Below, piece after piece: positions 9,190 through 17,446 of a stretch of DNA of 45,619 bases. The notes under the pieces are model-generated. The model had not been told where the DNA came from. It was given only the letters and a program-made list of their open reading frames with translations, and did not search any database. How positions within the stretch are numbered: position 1 is the stretch's first letter; every line of letters starts with the position of its first letter. Location: the NCBI RefSeq assembly GCF_026788005.1, contig NZ_JABEPE010000023.1, forward strand, positions 1 to 45,619. The letters run 5' to 3'. The position numbers were made by a program, and so were the translations under genes. Source of the stretch: Alteromonas sp. a30 (GTDB lineage: Bacteria; Pseudomonadota; Gammaproteobacteria; Enterobacterales; Alteromonadaceae).

Positions 9190-9796
9190 ATCAGTCTGCT
9201 CCAATTAGCTGAAACACAACCGCAATACTTTTCTACTTATGAGCTGGCTAAGAAGTCGTTAATTTGGGTGAAAATAGAATGGAAAATTTAAACACCTGTA
9301 AATAAAGGTGAAAGATTTTCAGCAAAAAACCCGCTCAATTAACTGCAAGTAAATAAAAAGTAAACGTATAGATCCAGAACACTTTTCTTATTATTGCGAA
9401 CAACATTCTTTATTTTCCCAGCGGATGATGCGTAAAACCAACCTAAAGGTCAACAAGGCCATTTTATTACCATTAGGTAAATTATAAACACAGAAAGAAC
9501 CAACAAGATAAAAGTGAATTATTTTTCTTTTTTTTCACTTTTTCTTTATTTATCAATGGTTAACAAGCGATTAAATTGGAATTTTATTTCACAAATCGTT
9601 AATAACAAAATTCATAAAATGGTATTCAATACACCATAAAGGTAATTTTATTGAGTGAATAAAAATTGCAACTTTATAGGTATTGTGAAAAATAATGCTT
9701 ATGAAAATAGATAAATTACGACTTGAATTTATTTTTAGTATTCTACACGAATGTAAAGGGATGTAATCAATTACATAAATGGTTATTTTTTTGAAC
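9190..9796. other. AT-rich gene-free upstream region of the NRPS-PKS gene
   Basis: About 600 bp is strongly AT-rich compared with the flanking genes, with T-rich runs near 9520-9560 and 9640-9790. A 69-codon minus ORF within it (9589-9798) has low-complexity composition, no ribosome binding site that I could see and no recognisable family, so it was not called. The region must hold the promoter of the megasynthase. No clear -35/-10 pair or operator palindrome was identified. Confidence 0.5.
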
Positions 9797-9824
9797 AAAA
9801 AGCCCCCGTAAGAATAGAGGGCTT
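9797..9824 (-). terminator. Intrinsic terminator of the nagZ-transporter unit
   Basis: In minus orientation AAGCCC (9824-9819) pairs with GGGCTT (9805-9800), and a run of T follows (the plus-strand A-run at 9797-9801). It lies 18 bases past the stop codon of the DASS transporter gene, so it should end the nagZ-transporter transcript. Confidence 0.8.
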
Positions 9825-9841
9825 AGGAAGGATGAATAAAT

Positions 9842-11275
9842 TTAACCCAAGCTAATATACGCTACGCCTGAGACGATACAGGCAATAAAAATATTTAATA
9901 CCACGCCTTCTTTTGCCATGGTTCGGATCGTAAACTTATTGGTGGCATAAACAATGGCATTTGGCGCTGTTGCTACAGGCAACATAAAAGCACAACTTGC
10001 ACTAATTGCCGCAGGAATCATTAACAACGCAGGTTCAACACCCATTGAGGTGCCCGTAAGAGCGAGTATCGGCATCAATAATGTTGCCGTTGCAGTGTTC
10101 GATGTAATTTCGGTTAAGAAAGTCACAAAAACACAAAGCGTAAAAATTAATAAAAACAGCGGAAGCGCATTTAACCCGGCTAAAAAGTGCCCGATTTCTT
10201 GGCTCAATCCTGACGCAGTAAATGCCTTGGCAACACAAATTCCCCCCGCAAAAAGTAACAGCATACCCCAAGGAATATCATTCGCGGTTCGCCAATCCAA
10301 TAAACGCTCGTCCCCTTTGCCTGAACGCACTAAAAACATCGCAACCACACCAGCTAAGGCAATGGTACTGTCTCCAACGGTAGTAAGTTGCAGCGCTTGT
10401 GTCCAAAAGGGTCGAGTCATCCAAGCAATTGCCACAACAGCAAATACCCACAGCACTCGCTTTTCTTGAGTTTGCCAAGCATCAACCGAGGGCAACTGGA
10501 AACGCCCTATTTGTCCGAGCCCTCTGGTTAACCAAAAGGCCATAATGGGAATAGATAGGAAAACGATTGGTACACCGGTTTTCATCCAATCTAAGAAGGC
10601 GATTTCATTACCTGTGTGCTCTTGATACACACTCATAAAGATAATATTAGGCGGCGTGCCAATTGGCGTCCCAACGCCTCCGATATTCGCAGCGAAAGCA
10701 ATGCCAAGCAAAAGCGCAACGGTGACACGTTTGTCGGTATCCGGTTGCAAAATAGCTAACGCAATGGGCATAAGCATGAGTGTAGTAGCGGTATTTGAGA
10801 TCCACATACTTAGCAGCGCTGAAGTGAGCATAAACGCAAGTACCAAGCGAGTGGCGCTGCGCCCCCCTGTAATTTTTATCATGTACAGGGCAAAACGACG
10901 ATGAACTCCCGACTTTTCTAAGCCTTTGGAAAGCATGAAGCCCCCCATCAACAATAAAATCACATGACTGCCTAGCGAAGACGCAGCTTCTTTGTGGCTA
11001 AGCACGCCAGCGAAGGGAAAAGCGAAAAAAGGAATCAATGAGGCAACAGGGATAGGCAAGGCTTCTGTGACCCAAAGCACTGCCGTAAATAAAGTTATGC
11101 CAGCAGTCCAGCCAATTTTGCTATCGTAACCAGCTTGAATAATAAAGAAACTTAATGCAGCTGATGCAAGCAAGGCAACGCCTATTATAATGAAGCTGGT
11201 CAATGGGTTCAGCTTGGAAGTCGCTCCATGTTCTTCTTGAGCGTTTTGATCTAATGAATGTTCTTTATCCTGCAT
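9842..11275 (-). CDS. DASS-family (SLC13) sodium:dicarboxylate/sulfate symporter
   Basis: An inner-membrane protein of 477 residues with a short charged N-terminus and about a dozen hydrophobic segments. The two family signatures are visible as internal repeats: SNTATTLMLMPIA in the first half and SNTATATLLMPIL in the second. They flank the two Na+/substrate sites of VcINDY-type transporters. GTPIGTPPN follows the first. Members move C4-dicarboxylates, citrate or sulfate with Na+; the substrate cannot be read from sequence. Its ATG overlaps the last 11 bases of nagZ, so translation is probably coupled, although a metabolic link to murein recycling is not evident. A terminator follows at 9797-9824. 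Confidence 0.9.
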   Translation of the reverse strand: MQDKEHSLDQNAQEEHGATSKLNPLTSFIIIGVALLASAALSFFIIQAGYDSKIGWTAGITLFTAVLWVTEALPIPVASLIPFFAFPFAGVLSHKEAASSLGSHVILLLMGGFMLSKGLEKSGVHRRFALYMIKITGGRSATRLVLAFMLTSALLSMWISNTATTLMLMPIALAILQPDTDKRVTVALLLGIAFAANIGGVGTPIGTPPNIIFMSVYQEHTGNEIAFLDWMKTGVPIVFLSIPIMAFWLTRGLGQIGRFQLPSVDAWQTQEKRVLWVFAVVAIAWMTRPFWTQALQLTTVGDSTIALAGVVAMFLVRSGKGDERLLDWRTANDIPWGMLLLFAGGICVAKAFTASGLSQEIGHFLAGLNALPLFLLIFTLCVFVTFLTEITSNTATATLLMPILALTGTSMGVEPALLMIPAAISASCAFMLPVATAPNAIVYATNKFTIRTMAKEGVVLNIFIACIVSGVAYISLG

Positions 11276-12290
11276 AAAATGCCTCTAATTGATGCTGGGC
11301 TTCATTCCACCTTGCTTGCGTTTTCAATTCACCGAACGACATTTGTTGATAGGATTTGCACAGCCGTTGCAAACGTGTCTGCGATGCCTCGTTAATATAA
11401 TCTTGCGACAGATTATCGAGAATTTCGACTGCTCCCTTAGGGTTATTACATACCAACGCCATATCACACCCGGCTTCAAGTGCTGCTGCGGCTCTTTCTG
11501 TAAATCCTCCTATTTGTGTTGCCCCCTGCATGGAAAGATCATCTGAAAAAACCACTCCATCGAAATTCAACTGCTGCCTAAGCACCTGCTGAATCCAAAC
11601 TCGAGAAAACCCTGCTGGCAAAGCATCTACATCGGGATAAATCACGTGTGCGGGCATTACCGCATCCAAAAGTTGTTGTTTGTGAATGTGCTCAAATATG
11701 GCCATGTCTAAAGCAAAAATAGATGATTTATCTCGATCATCCACAGGCATCGCAACGTGAGAGTCTTCTTTAACCGAGCCATGTCCGGGAAAATGCTTAC
11801 CTGTGGACTTCATTCCCGCTTGATGCATTCCTCGAATGAAGGCACTCGCCAAGGTGACTAGCTCATCAGGCTCATGACTGAATCCTCTATCGCCAATCAC
11901 ATCGGAAATGCCGCGTATGTCGAGTACAGGTGCAAAACTAATGTCGATGTTGCAAGCTTGAACTTCTGATGCCATTAACCAACCGAATGTGGTCGCGGCT
12001 TGGCAAGCTTGCTCTATATTGTGCGGGTATTTTTCCCGAATACTTCCCATTGCCGGAATCGCGCTAAAACCATCTCGGAAGCGCTGCACCCTGCCTCCTT
12101 CATGATCAACGGCGATTAATACTTGTTGATGAGCATGTTGCCTAATGGCGGTTGCTAAGGCCGCAACTTGCTGTGGATCATGATAATTTCTTGTAAAGAA
12201 AATTACGCCTCCAACAAGAGGATGAGCAAGGATTTCTTTTTCTTCCGGGGATAATTCATAACCGGCTAGATCGAGCATTATTGGCGACAT
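11265..12290 (-). CDS. nagZ: Beta-N-acetylhexosaminidase NagZ (GH3)
   Basis: A cytoplasmic GH3 enzyme of 341 residues, the normal NagZ length. It removes GlcNAc from 1,6-anhydro-muropeptides during cell-wall recycling. The N-terminus (MLDLAGYELSPEEKEIL, then LVGGVIFFTRNYHDP) matches the family start closely. KHFPGHG with a following DSHVAMP gives the catalytic His loop, and FSDDLSMQGA holds the nucleophile Asp. There is no signal peptide, as expected. The downstream transporter overlaps its end by 11 bases. In other bacteria NagZ products feed AmpR-controlled beta-lactamase induction; no such genes are present here. Confidence 0.96.
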   Translation of the reverse strand: MSPIMLDLAGYELSPEEKEILAHPLVGGVIFFTRNYHDPQQVAALATAIRQHAHQQVLIAVDHEGGRVQRFRDGFSAIPAMGSIREKYPHNIEQACQAATTFGWLMASEVQACNIDISFAPVLDIRGISDVIGDRGFSHEPDELVTLASAFIRGMHQAGMKSTGKHFPGHGSVKEDSHVAMPVDDRDKSSIFALDMAIFEHIHKQQLLDAVMPAHVIYPDVDALPAGFSRVWIQQVLRQQLNFDGVVFSDDLSMQGATQIGGFTERAAAALEAGCDMALVCNNPKGAVEILDNLSQDYINEASQTRLQRLCKSYQQMSFGELKTQARWNEAQHQLEAFYAG

Positions 12291-12529
12291 GTAGGACTTT
12301 TTCAGATAAATGAATGAATAGCGGTCAATATAAAAGAATCCTTTTTAGAATCCAATGGTTAACCTAATCTTTACGAATTCCTGCCTATTTTGTGATTCGT
12401 TAATCAGCCACTATCGTATTTTTATTGATAAGGGTTCGATTTTTTCTATAGCTACTATCAATTATTTCTATTTGACCATAAACCCGCGAATCTCCAAGAT
12501 CGTATCCCCCCACTTCAGGAGACAAACTT

Positions 12530-12796
12530 ATGTACGCTGTTATTTTTGGACGTGAAGGCTGCCCTTACTGTGTACGTGCTAAGGAAGTTGCAGACAAACT
12601 TCATAATGATAGAGATGATTTTAAGTATCGATATATTGATATTAATCAGGAAGGCATCAGCAAAGCAGATTTAGAAAAAACGGTAGGTAAACCAGTTGAA
12701 ACCGTACCTCAAATTTTCTTAGATCAGGAACATATTGGCGGCTTTACCGAATTTGAAGCGCACGCCAAAGCGAACTTAGGCTTGTATAGCGAATAG
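12530..12796 (+). CDS. grxA: Glutaredoxin 1 (GrxA)
   Basis: A protein of 88 residues with the dithiol active site CPYC near residues 11-14. It also has TVPQIFLDQEHIGGFTE (cis-Pro loop and glutathione-binding GG), the pattern of GrxA. It reduces disulfides such as those of ribonucleotide reductase and OxyR using glutathione in the cytoplasm. The ATG is preceded by GGAG at good spacing. About 80 bases upstream, at 12448-12463, is ATAGCTACTATCAAT, which resembles one half of an OxyR site. The second half is poor, so peroxide control is only a suggestion. It is convergent with the TetR gene, 12 bases away. Confidence 0.95.
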   Translation: MYAVIFGREGCPYCVRAKEVADKLHNDRDDFKYRYIDINQEGISKADLEKTVGKPVETVPQIFLDQEHIGGFTEFEAHAKANLGLYSE

Positions 12797-12808
12797 TAAG
12801 CGCGCAAA

Positions 12809-13522
12809 TTACGCTATGTCTCTCTCTGGGCATAGCGTACTTCTTGCCATATCTTCAGCAGGCTGGCGATTCGTAGCATCGTCTTCCACACTTGGCGCAG
12901 CAAACCCTGCGGCAATAAAGTGAATAACGCCTCGAATTAACTCCGCAACCGCCATACGCTGTTTATAGTCGGCCTCAGCCATATCCGTGAGAGCTTTACT
13001 CGACCCCATAGTGAAAACACACGACCCCAATGCAAAATGCCAACGCCAGAATATCTCTCGAAGGGGTAAATGAGGAACCGTTGTTACAAGCACAGCATTA
13101 AAGCGTTTAAGCACCGCGCCATAACGTTCGTTTACGAACCGCTTCATATGCCCTTGTGATTCATAATAGGCTTTAGCAAACAACTGCATGAAGGTTCTTG
13201 CCCCATTGGGCCTAACGGAATCTAACTTTAAGATGGGCTCCACCATTGCTTCGAACAAGGTGGTCAATTTTACTTGTTTTTCACCGCTGGTTAACTGTGT
13301 GAGCTTTTCATCTATTGCGGGCATCAGCACACTTAAATAACGTTCCATAACCGCCTGAATTAACTCTTTTTTTGAGCCAAAATGGTAATTTACAGAAGCG
13401 AGATTTACATCGGCTTTACTCGTAATAGAACGCAAAGAAGTGTTATCAAATCCAAGATCAGAGAAAAGAAGTTCAGCGGTGTCGAGAATTTTATCTTTAG
13501 TGGTCACAGGCCCAAGCGACAT
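12809..13522 (-). CDS. TetR-family regulator, PsrA-like
   Basis: A protein of about 237 residues from the ATG at 13522 (MSLGPVTTKDK). An in-frame ATG at 13552 and a TTG at 13561 are also open. This start was chosen because it places the N-terminus about a dozen residues before the helix-turn-helix, as in relatives. The HTH region TSLRSITSKADVNLASVNYHFGSKKELIQAV closely resembles PsrA, the long-chain-fatty-acid-responsive repressor of Pseudomonas. A C-terminal ligand domain of matching size follows. PsrA proteins control beta-oxidation genes and rpoS; the target here is unknown. The divergent M2 peptidase gene begins 274 bases away and may share its control region. There GCAACCC (13565-13571) and GGGTTGC (13605-13611) form an inverted repeat. 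Confidence 0.88.
   Translation of the reverse strand: MSLGPVTTKDKILDTAELLFSDLGFDNTSLRSITSKADVNLASVNYHFGSKKELIQAVMERYLSVLMPAIDEKLTQLTSGEKQVKLTTLFEAMVEPILKLDSVRPNGARTFMQLFAKAYYESQGHMKRFVNERYGAVLKRFNAVLVTTVPHLPLREIFWRWHFALGSCVFTMGSSKALTDMAEADYKQRMAVAELIRGVIHFIAAGFAAPSVEDDATNRQPAEDMARSTLCPERDIA
12810..12839. terminator. Stem-loop shared by convergent grxA and TetR gene
   Basis: TACGCTATG (12810-12818) and CATAGCGTA (12831-12839) form a perfect 9-bp stem with a 12-base loop. It overlaps the stop codon of the minus-strand TetR gene and lies 14 bases past the grxA stop. No strong T-run follows on the plus strand and only AATTT on the minus strand, so efficiency is uncertain. Confidence 0.55.
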
Positions 13523-13564
13523 TGAATAACAATGTTTTGACTGTATCGACATGAATAACAAAGT

Positions 13565-13611
13565 GCAACCCTGTCACGCGCATTCTTACGAGATAAATAA
13601 CATTGGGTTGC
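13565..13611. promoter_or_regulatory. Inverted repeat in the TetR/M2-peptidase intergenic region
   Basis: GCAACCC (13565-13571) and GGGTTGC (13605-13611) are perfect 7-bp arms separated by 33 bases, just upstream of the TetR gene. It could be an autoregulatory operator, but the wide spacing is unlike the compact sites of most TetR proteins. Confidence 0.3.
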
Positions 13612-13796
13612 GTTATGTAGACTATGTTTCGGGTTCTTTTTATGTTTATACTCCCGTCTTTAACCGCTTTTCCCCTACCGGGATGTTTTGCTACCCGAAG
13701 TGAGGCAACACTCACAAACTAGCAAAACAAGCTCAAATTAACGGGCGGCTTCAACAGTCCGTCAAAAATAAACAACCAATCATCGGGATAATAATT

Positions 13797-15629
13797 ATGA
13801 GAACAGCTAAAGCCTCCAGCTTAGCGCTAATGATTGCGGCCGCTCTTGGCACCGCCGGTTGCACAGACGACAGCAACAAAACAACAAGCAAGGTCACTGC
13901 TCAACCCACTGCGGCAGAAGCCAAAGCCTTCTTAGACGCATCACAGAAAGAATTAACGAAACTACAACACCCTGCATCACAGGCAGCATGGGCTTACCAA
14001 ACTTATATTAATCAAGATACCGCAGCGGTTGCGGCTTATTTAGGCGAAAAGCTTTCCAGCAGAGCCACTGAAATTGCCAAAGAATCAGCGAAATTTAATA
14101 ACGTAGAGTTAGATGCAGCTTCCCGCCGCATGCTAGATGGTTTACGTTATTCACTCACCTTGCCTGCGCCTTCAGATGCCGAAAAGTCTGAGCGTTTAGC
14201 GCAAATCGGCACCCAAATGGAAGGCATGTATGGTTCTGGTCGTTACTGCCGTGAAGATGGCACCTGCTGGGGCCTAACAGACATGGCCAATATGATGGCA
14301 AATGAGCGCGATGCGGATTTATTGCTTGAAGCTTGGAAAGGTTGGCGAGAAGTGTCACCACCAATGAAAGATTTATATGTTGAGCAAGCCGAAATTGCTA
14401 ATCAAGGCGCACAAGAACTCGGCTTTAAAGACATCAGCGAATTATGGCGCGGTGGCTACGACATGCCAGCCGACGATTTCGAGCAAGAGCTGGATCGTTT
14501 ATGGGGCCAAGTTAAGCCTTTCTATGATGCATTGCACTGCCACGTTCGTGCTAAATTGGGCGAAACTTATGGCACAGACATTGTCGCGCAGGACGAGCCT
14601 ATCCCTGCACATTTACTAGGTAACATGTGGGCACAAACTTGGTCCAACATTTACGATGTCGCAAAACCAGAACAAGAAATGCAAGTGGTTGATGTGACCA
14701 AAGCGCTTGAAGAAAAAGGCTACGATGAAATTAAAATGGTAAAAGGCGCTGAAGCCTTCTTCACCAGCCTAGGATTTGAGCCGCTTCCTGAGACCTTCTG
14801 GGAGCGTTCACAGTTCACTCAACCTGCGGACCGCGATGTAGTTTGTCACGCTTCAGCTTGGAACTTGGATTCTGTTGACGACCTACGCATTAAAATGTGT
14901 ATCCAAAAAACGGGCGAAGAATTTGCGGTTATTCACCATGAGCTAGGCCACAACTTCTATCAACGCGCATACAACAAACAACCAATGTTCTTCCAAGGCT
15001 CCGCAAACGACGGGTTTCATGAAGCGATTGGCGACACTATCGCATTATCAGTTACCCCTAAATACCTAAAACGCATTGGTTTGATAGAGGAAATTCCTGA
15101 TGCCTCTAACGATATTGGTATGCTTTTACGTACCGCAATGGATAAAATCGCATTCGTCCCCTTTGGCTTATTAGTTGATAAATGGCGCTGGGCCGTATTC
15201 TCAGGCAAAGTAAAACCTGAGGATTACAACCAATACTGGTGGGAACTTCGCGAGCAATATCAAGGTGTTAAAGCCCCTGTGGAACGCCCTGCTGATGCTT
15301 TTGACCCGGGTGCGAAATACCATATTCCGGGTAATACACCTTATACTCGTTACTTCCTAGCACACATTTTACAGTTCCAGTTCCACCGTGAGCTTTGTAA
15401 AATTGCAGGCGATGAAGGCCCGGTTCACCGTTGTTCAATTGCCGGTAGCAAAGAGGCGGGTGAAGCGCTAAACAACATGTTAATGATGGGAGCTAGCAAG
15501 CCGTGGCAAGAGGCGCTTGAAGTGCTAACTGGTACGCAACAGATGGATGCGACCGCCATTTTGGACTACTTCGCTCCATTAAAAGCATGGTTAGATGAGC
15601 AAAACCAAGACCGTCAGTGCGGTTGGTAA
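13797..15629 (+). CDS. M2-family peptidyl-dipeptidase (ACE-like), lipoprotein
   Basis: A protein of 610 residues. The N-terminus has a lipoprotein signal with lipobox LGTAGC, so it should be anchored in the envelope. The zinc site is VIHHELGHNFYQ (HExxH near 381-385), with the third ligand Glu in NDGFHEAIGD about 24 residues later, the gluzincin pattern of angiotensin-converting-enzyme (M2) peptidases. Length matches bacterial ACE. It would release C-terminal dipeptides from peptides in the periplasm or at the cell surface, fitting peptide scavenging. A terminator follows at 15714-15748. The gene is monocistronic and divergent from a PsrA-like regulator. Confidence 0.93.
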   Translation: MRTAKASSLALMIAAALGTAGCTDDSNKTTSKVTAQPTAAEAKAFLDASQKELTKLQHPASQAAWAYQTYINQDTAAVAAYLGEKLSSRATEIAKESAKFNNVELDAASRRMLDGLRYSLTLPAPSDAEKSERLAQIGTQMEGMYGSGRYCREDGTCWGLTDMANMMANERDADLLLEAWKGWREVSPPMKDLYVEQAEIANQGAQELGFKDISELWRGGYDMPADDFEQELDRLWGQVKPFYDALHCHVRAKLGETYGTDIVAQDEPIPAHLLGNMWAQTWSNIYDVAKPEQEMQVVDVTKALEEKGYDEIKMVKGAEAFFTSLGFEPLPETFWERSQFTQPADRDVVCHASAWNLDSVDDLRIKMCIQKTGEEFAVIHHELGHNFYQRAYNKQPMFFQGSANDGFHEAIGDTIALSVTPKYLKRIGLIEEIPDASNDIGMLLRTAMDKIAFVPFGLLVDKWRWAVFSGKVKPEDYNQYWWELREQYQGVKAPVERPADAFDPGAKYHIPGNTPYTRYFLAHILQFQFHRELCKIAGDEGPVHRCSIAGSKEAGEALNNMLMMGASKPWQEALEVLTGTQQMDATAILDYFAPLKAWLDEQNQDRQCGW

Positions 15630-15713
15630 GCACAAAAATCATCTCAGTTAGCAAGTGCAAAAAGCCCAAATAAGCACTTAAGCTTATTGTACTTAGCCTA
15701 ATTTCATAACAAG

Positions 15714-15748
15714 AAGCGGTGACTAATGAAACATTCACCGCTTTTTTT
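15714..15748 (+). terminator. Intrinsic terminator after M2 peptidase gene
   Basis: AAGCGGTGA (15714-15722) pairs perfectly with TCACCGCTT (15735-15743), followed by a run of T through 15748. It is about 85 bases past the stop codon. A plus-strand 68-codon frame across this terminator (15726-15932) was not called. Confidence 0.88.
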
Positions 15749-15928
15749 ATGCCCATTTCCTTCGCTTAACAAGCAAACCTTTTATCCCTCTTCTATAGAG
15801 GATAAAATGGAGCACTATTTATTCATCGACTATCATCTTATTGAAACGATTGAAATTAAGCACATAAACGCTATGCGTTGTATACATGTCACACACACAC
15901 AAACGAGACCTGTTTTTAAGGTGAACAC

Positions 15929-17062
15929 ATGAAGAAGAAAACACTAGCATTGGCTACGGCCTTTGCTTTAGGCACAGGGTTATCAATGTCAGTAACCAGT
16001 GTAACAGCCAATGAAGATCAAGTATGGTTTGGCGGTTTTGCAGAGTACTACGATGCAGACAAAGATAAATTCAATTTTCCCGTCGATGACGAAAGCGGTT
16101 TAGGTGCTGGCCTTGAATTAGGCACACGTTTTTCTGAATCTTGGGGAGGACGCATTGAAGTTGCTCGAATCAACCTCGATTCTTTTCCGGGCCAAGCGCA
16201 AATCGATGGTACGCGCATTGGTTTTGATGCGTTGTATTTCCCTTGGCAGAGCAACACTTACCTCTTTGCAGGCTTAAAAGAAGAAAAGCTAGACAGACGC
16301 TACGGTTTAGCCAATTTAGGCGTGGGTCATCACTGGGCATTAAACGATAAGTGGCGAATCATTACCGAGCTTGCGGCTTATCACGACTTTGGGCAAAGCC
16401 ATAAAGACTACAGTGCGAAGCTTGGTGTTGCCTACCTATTTGGTGGTTCATCGTATGGAGCGAGTACACCAGCAGATTCCGATAACGACGGTGTGCCGAA
16501 TTCAAAAGATGCGTGTCCTAACACACCAAGAGGCCAAGCCGTTGATGCAAGAGGTTGCGCGCTTCAAGCCGATACGCCAAACAATGCGCAGGCCGATTCC
16601 GACAAAGACGGTATCTTAGACGCGCATGATGAGTGCCCTAACACGCCAATGACAGACAAAGTAGATAGCAAAGGTTGCAGCATGTTCACTGAGTCCCAAG
16701 AAAGTGTGAACATGGCGGTGTTGTTTGCCAATGATTCCAGCGAAATAAGAAATCCGCGCCATGAAGACATTGTGCGCTTTGCTGATTTTATGAAGCGTTA
16801 TCCAGACCTTCATGCGGAAATCGAAGGACATACATCGGCACCGGGGGATGCCAGCTATAACCAAGGTTTATCAGAAAGGCGTGCTAATGCGGTTCGCCAA
16901 TTATTGATTAGTGATTATGGTATTTCCGCAGCAAGACTACAAGCCGTAGGCTACGGCGAAACGCGACTGTTAGATAAAGCGAATACTGCGGCAGCACATG
17001 CTAAAAACAGACGCATTTCTGCTTCTTTAGTCGCCACTAAAAAAGTGAAAGTACACAGATAA
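15929..17062 (+). CDS. OmpA-family protein with calcium-binding type-3 repeats
   Basis: A protein of 377 residues starting at an ATG with AAGGTG upstream. It has a Sec signal peptide (cleavage near VTANE), then an OmpA-type 8-strand beta-barrel up to about residue 175 ending in YLFGG. Next come two Asp-rich thrombospondin type-3-like repeats (DSDNDGVPNSKDACPNTP and DSDKDGILDAHDECPNTP) as a calcium-stiffened linker. The C-terminal OmpA domain that binds peptidoglycan (EGHTSAPGDASYN, LSERRANAVRQLL, GYGETR) follows, including the conserved NRRI near the end. It links the outer membrane to murein. It is monocistronic, with a hairpin 30 bases downstream. Confidence 0.94.
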   Translation: MKKKTLALATAFALGTGLSMSVTSVTANEDQVWFGGFAEYYDADKDKFNFPVDDESGLGAGLELGTRFSESWGGRIEVARINLDSFPGQAQIDGTRIGFDALYFPWQSNTYLFAGLKEEKLDRRYGLANLGVGHHWALNDKWRIITELAAYHDFGQSHKDYSAKLGVAYLFGGSSYGASTPADSDNDGVPNSKDACPNTPRGQAVDARGCALQADTPNNAQADSDKDGILDAHDECPNTPMTDKVDSKGCSMFTESQESVNMAVLFANDSSEIRNPRHEDIVRFADFMKRYPDLHAEIEGHTSAPGDASYNQGLSERRANAVRQLLISDYGISAARLQAVGYGETRLLDKANTAAAHAKNRRISASLVATKKVKVHR

Positions 17063-17092
17063 CCCAACATTGAATAATTTCACTTATATTCA

Positions 17093-17115
17093 CACAGCCG
17101 TTTTTTACGGCTGTG
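17093..17115 (+). terminator. Stem-loop after ompA-like gene
   Basis: CACAGCCG (17093-17100) and CGGCTGTG (17108-17115) form a perfect 8-bp stem with a 7-base loop about 30 bases past the stop codon. Only TCTCC follows, so it is a probable but T-poor terminator. The rest of 17116-17446 holds no gene. Confidence 0.65.
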
Positions 17116-17218
17116 TCTCCTCCGCGCTCCCCGCTTTACCTCCAACGCTCATACCCTTTTGAAAATCGAGATTTAAATCGCTAATATCGTAAAAGTAAGT
17201 TCGATATAGCGCATTCAG

Positions 17219-17235
17219 AACTCAATTATTGAGTT
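17219..17235. promoter_or_regulatory. Palindromic operator-like site
   Basis: AACTCAATTATTGAGTT has 8-bp arms around one central base, the shape of a dimeric repressor site rather than of a hairpin. A second short palindrome, CCCTTTCTAAAGGG, follows at 17249-17262. Both lie 185-230 bases upstream of the secreted lectin-domain protein gene at 17447 and may control it. No regulator can be assigned. Confidence 0.4.
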
Positions 17236-17446
17236 TTTTCTAAAAACCCCCTTTCTAAAGGGAAACGATATTAACCTTTTGTTAAAAATCAAAATTTACT
17301 TTTATATTTTTTTGGAATAACACTATTTTAGTGAATTATTTTAACCTATTATTTCTCTCACTGGATAGTTCCATATACCGCTAAACTTTCATCACACTTG
17401 ACCGACAAGGTTTATAATATAACCATCCATTTTGATTTTTTATTGA

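Noticed and set aside
9589-9798. 69-codon minus-strand ORF in AT-rich DNA
   Set aside because: Low-complexity composition, no ribosome binding site, and it overlaps the transporter terminator.
12355-12555. 66-codon plus-strand ORF upstream of grxA
   Set aside because: It overlaps the grxA start in another frame and has no ribosome binding site or family match.
15726-15932. 68-codon plus-strand ORF before the OmpA-like gene
   Set aside because: It starts within an intrinsic terminator and has no family character; the 4-base overlap with the next gene appears to be chance.
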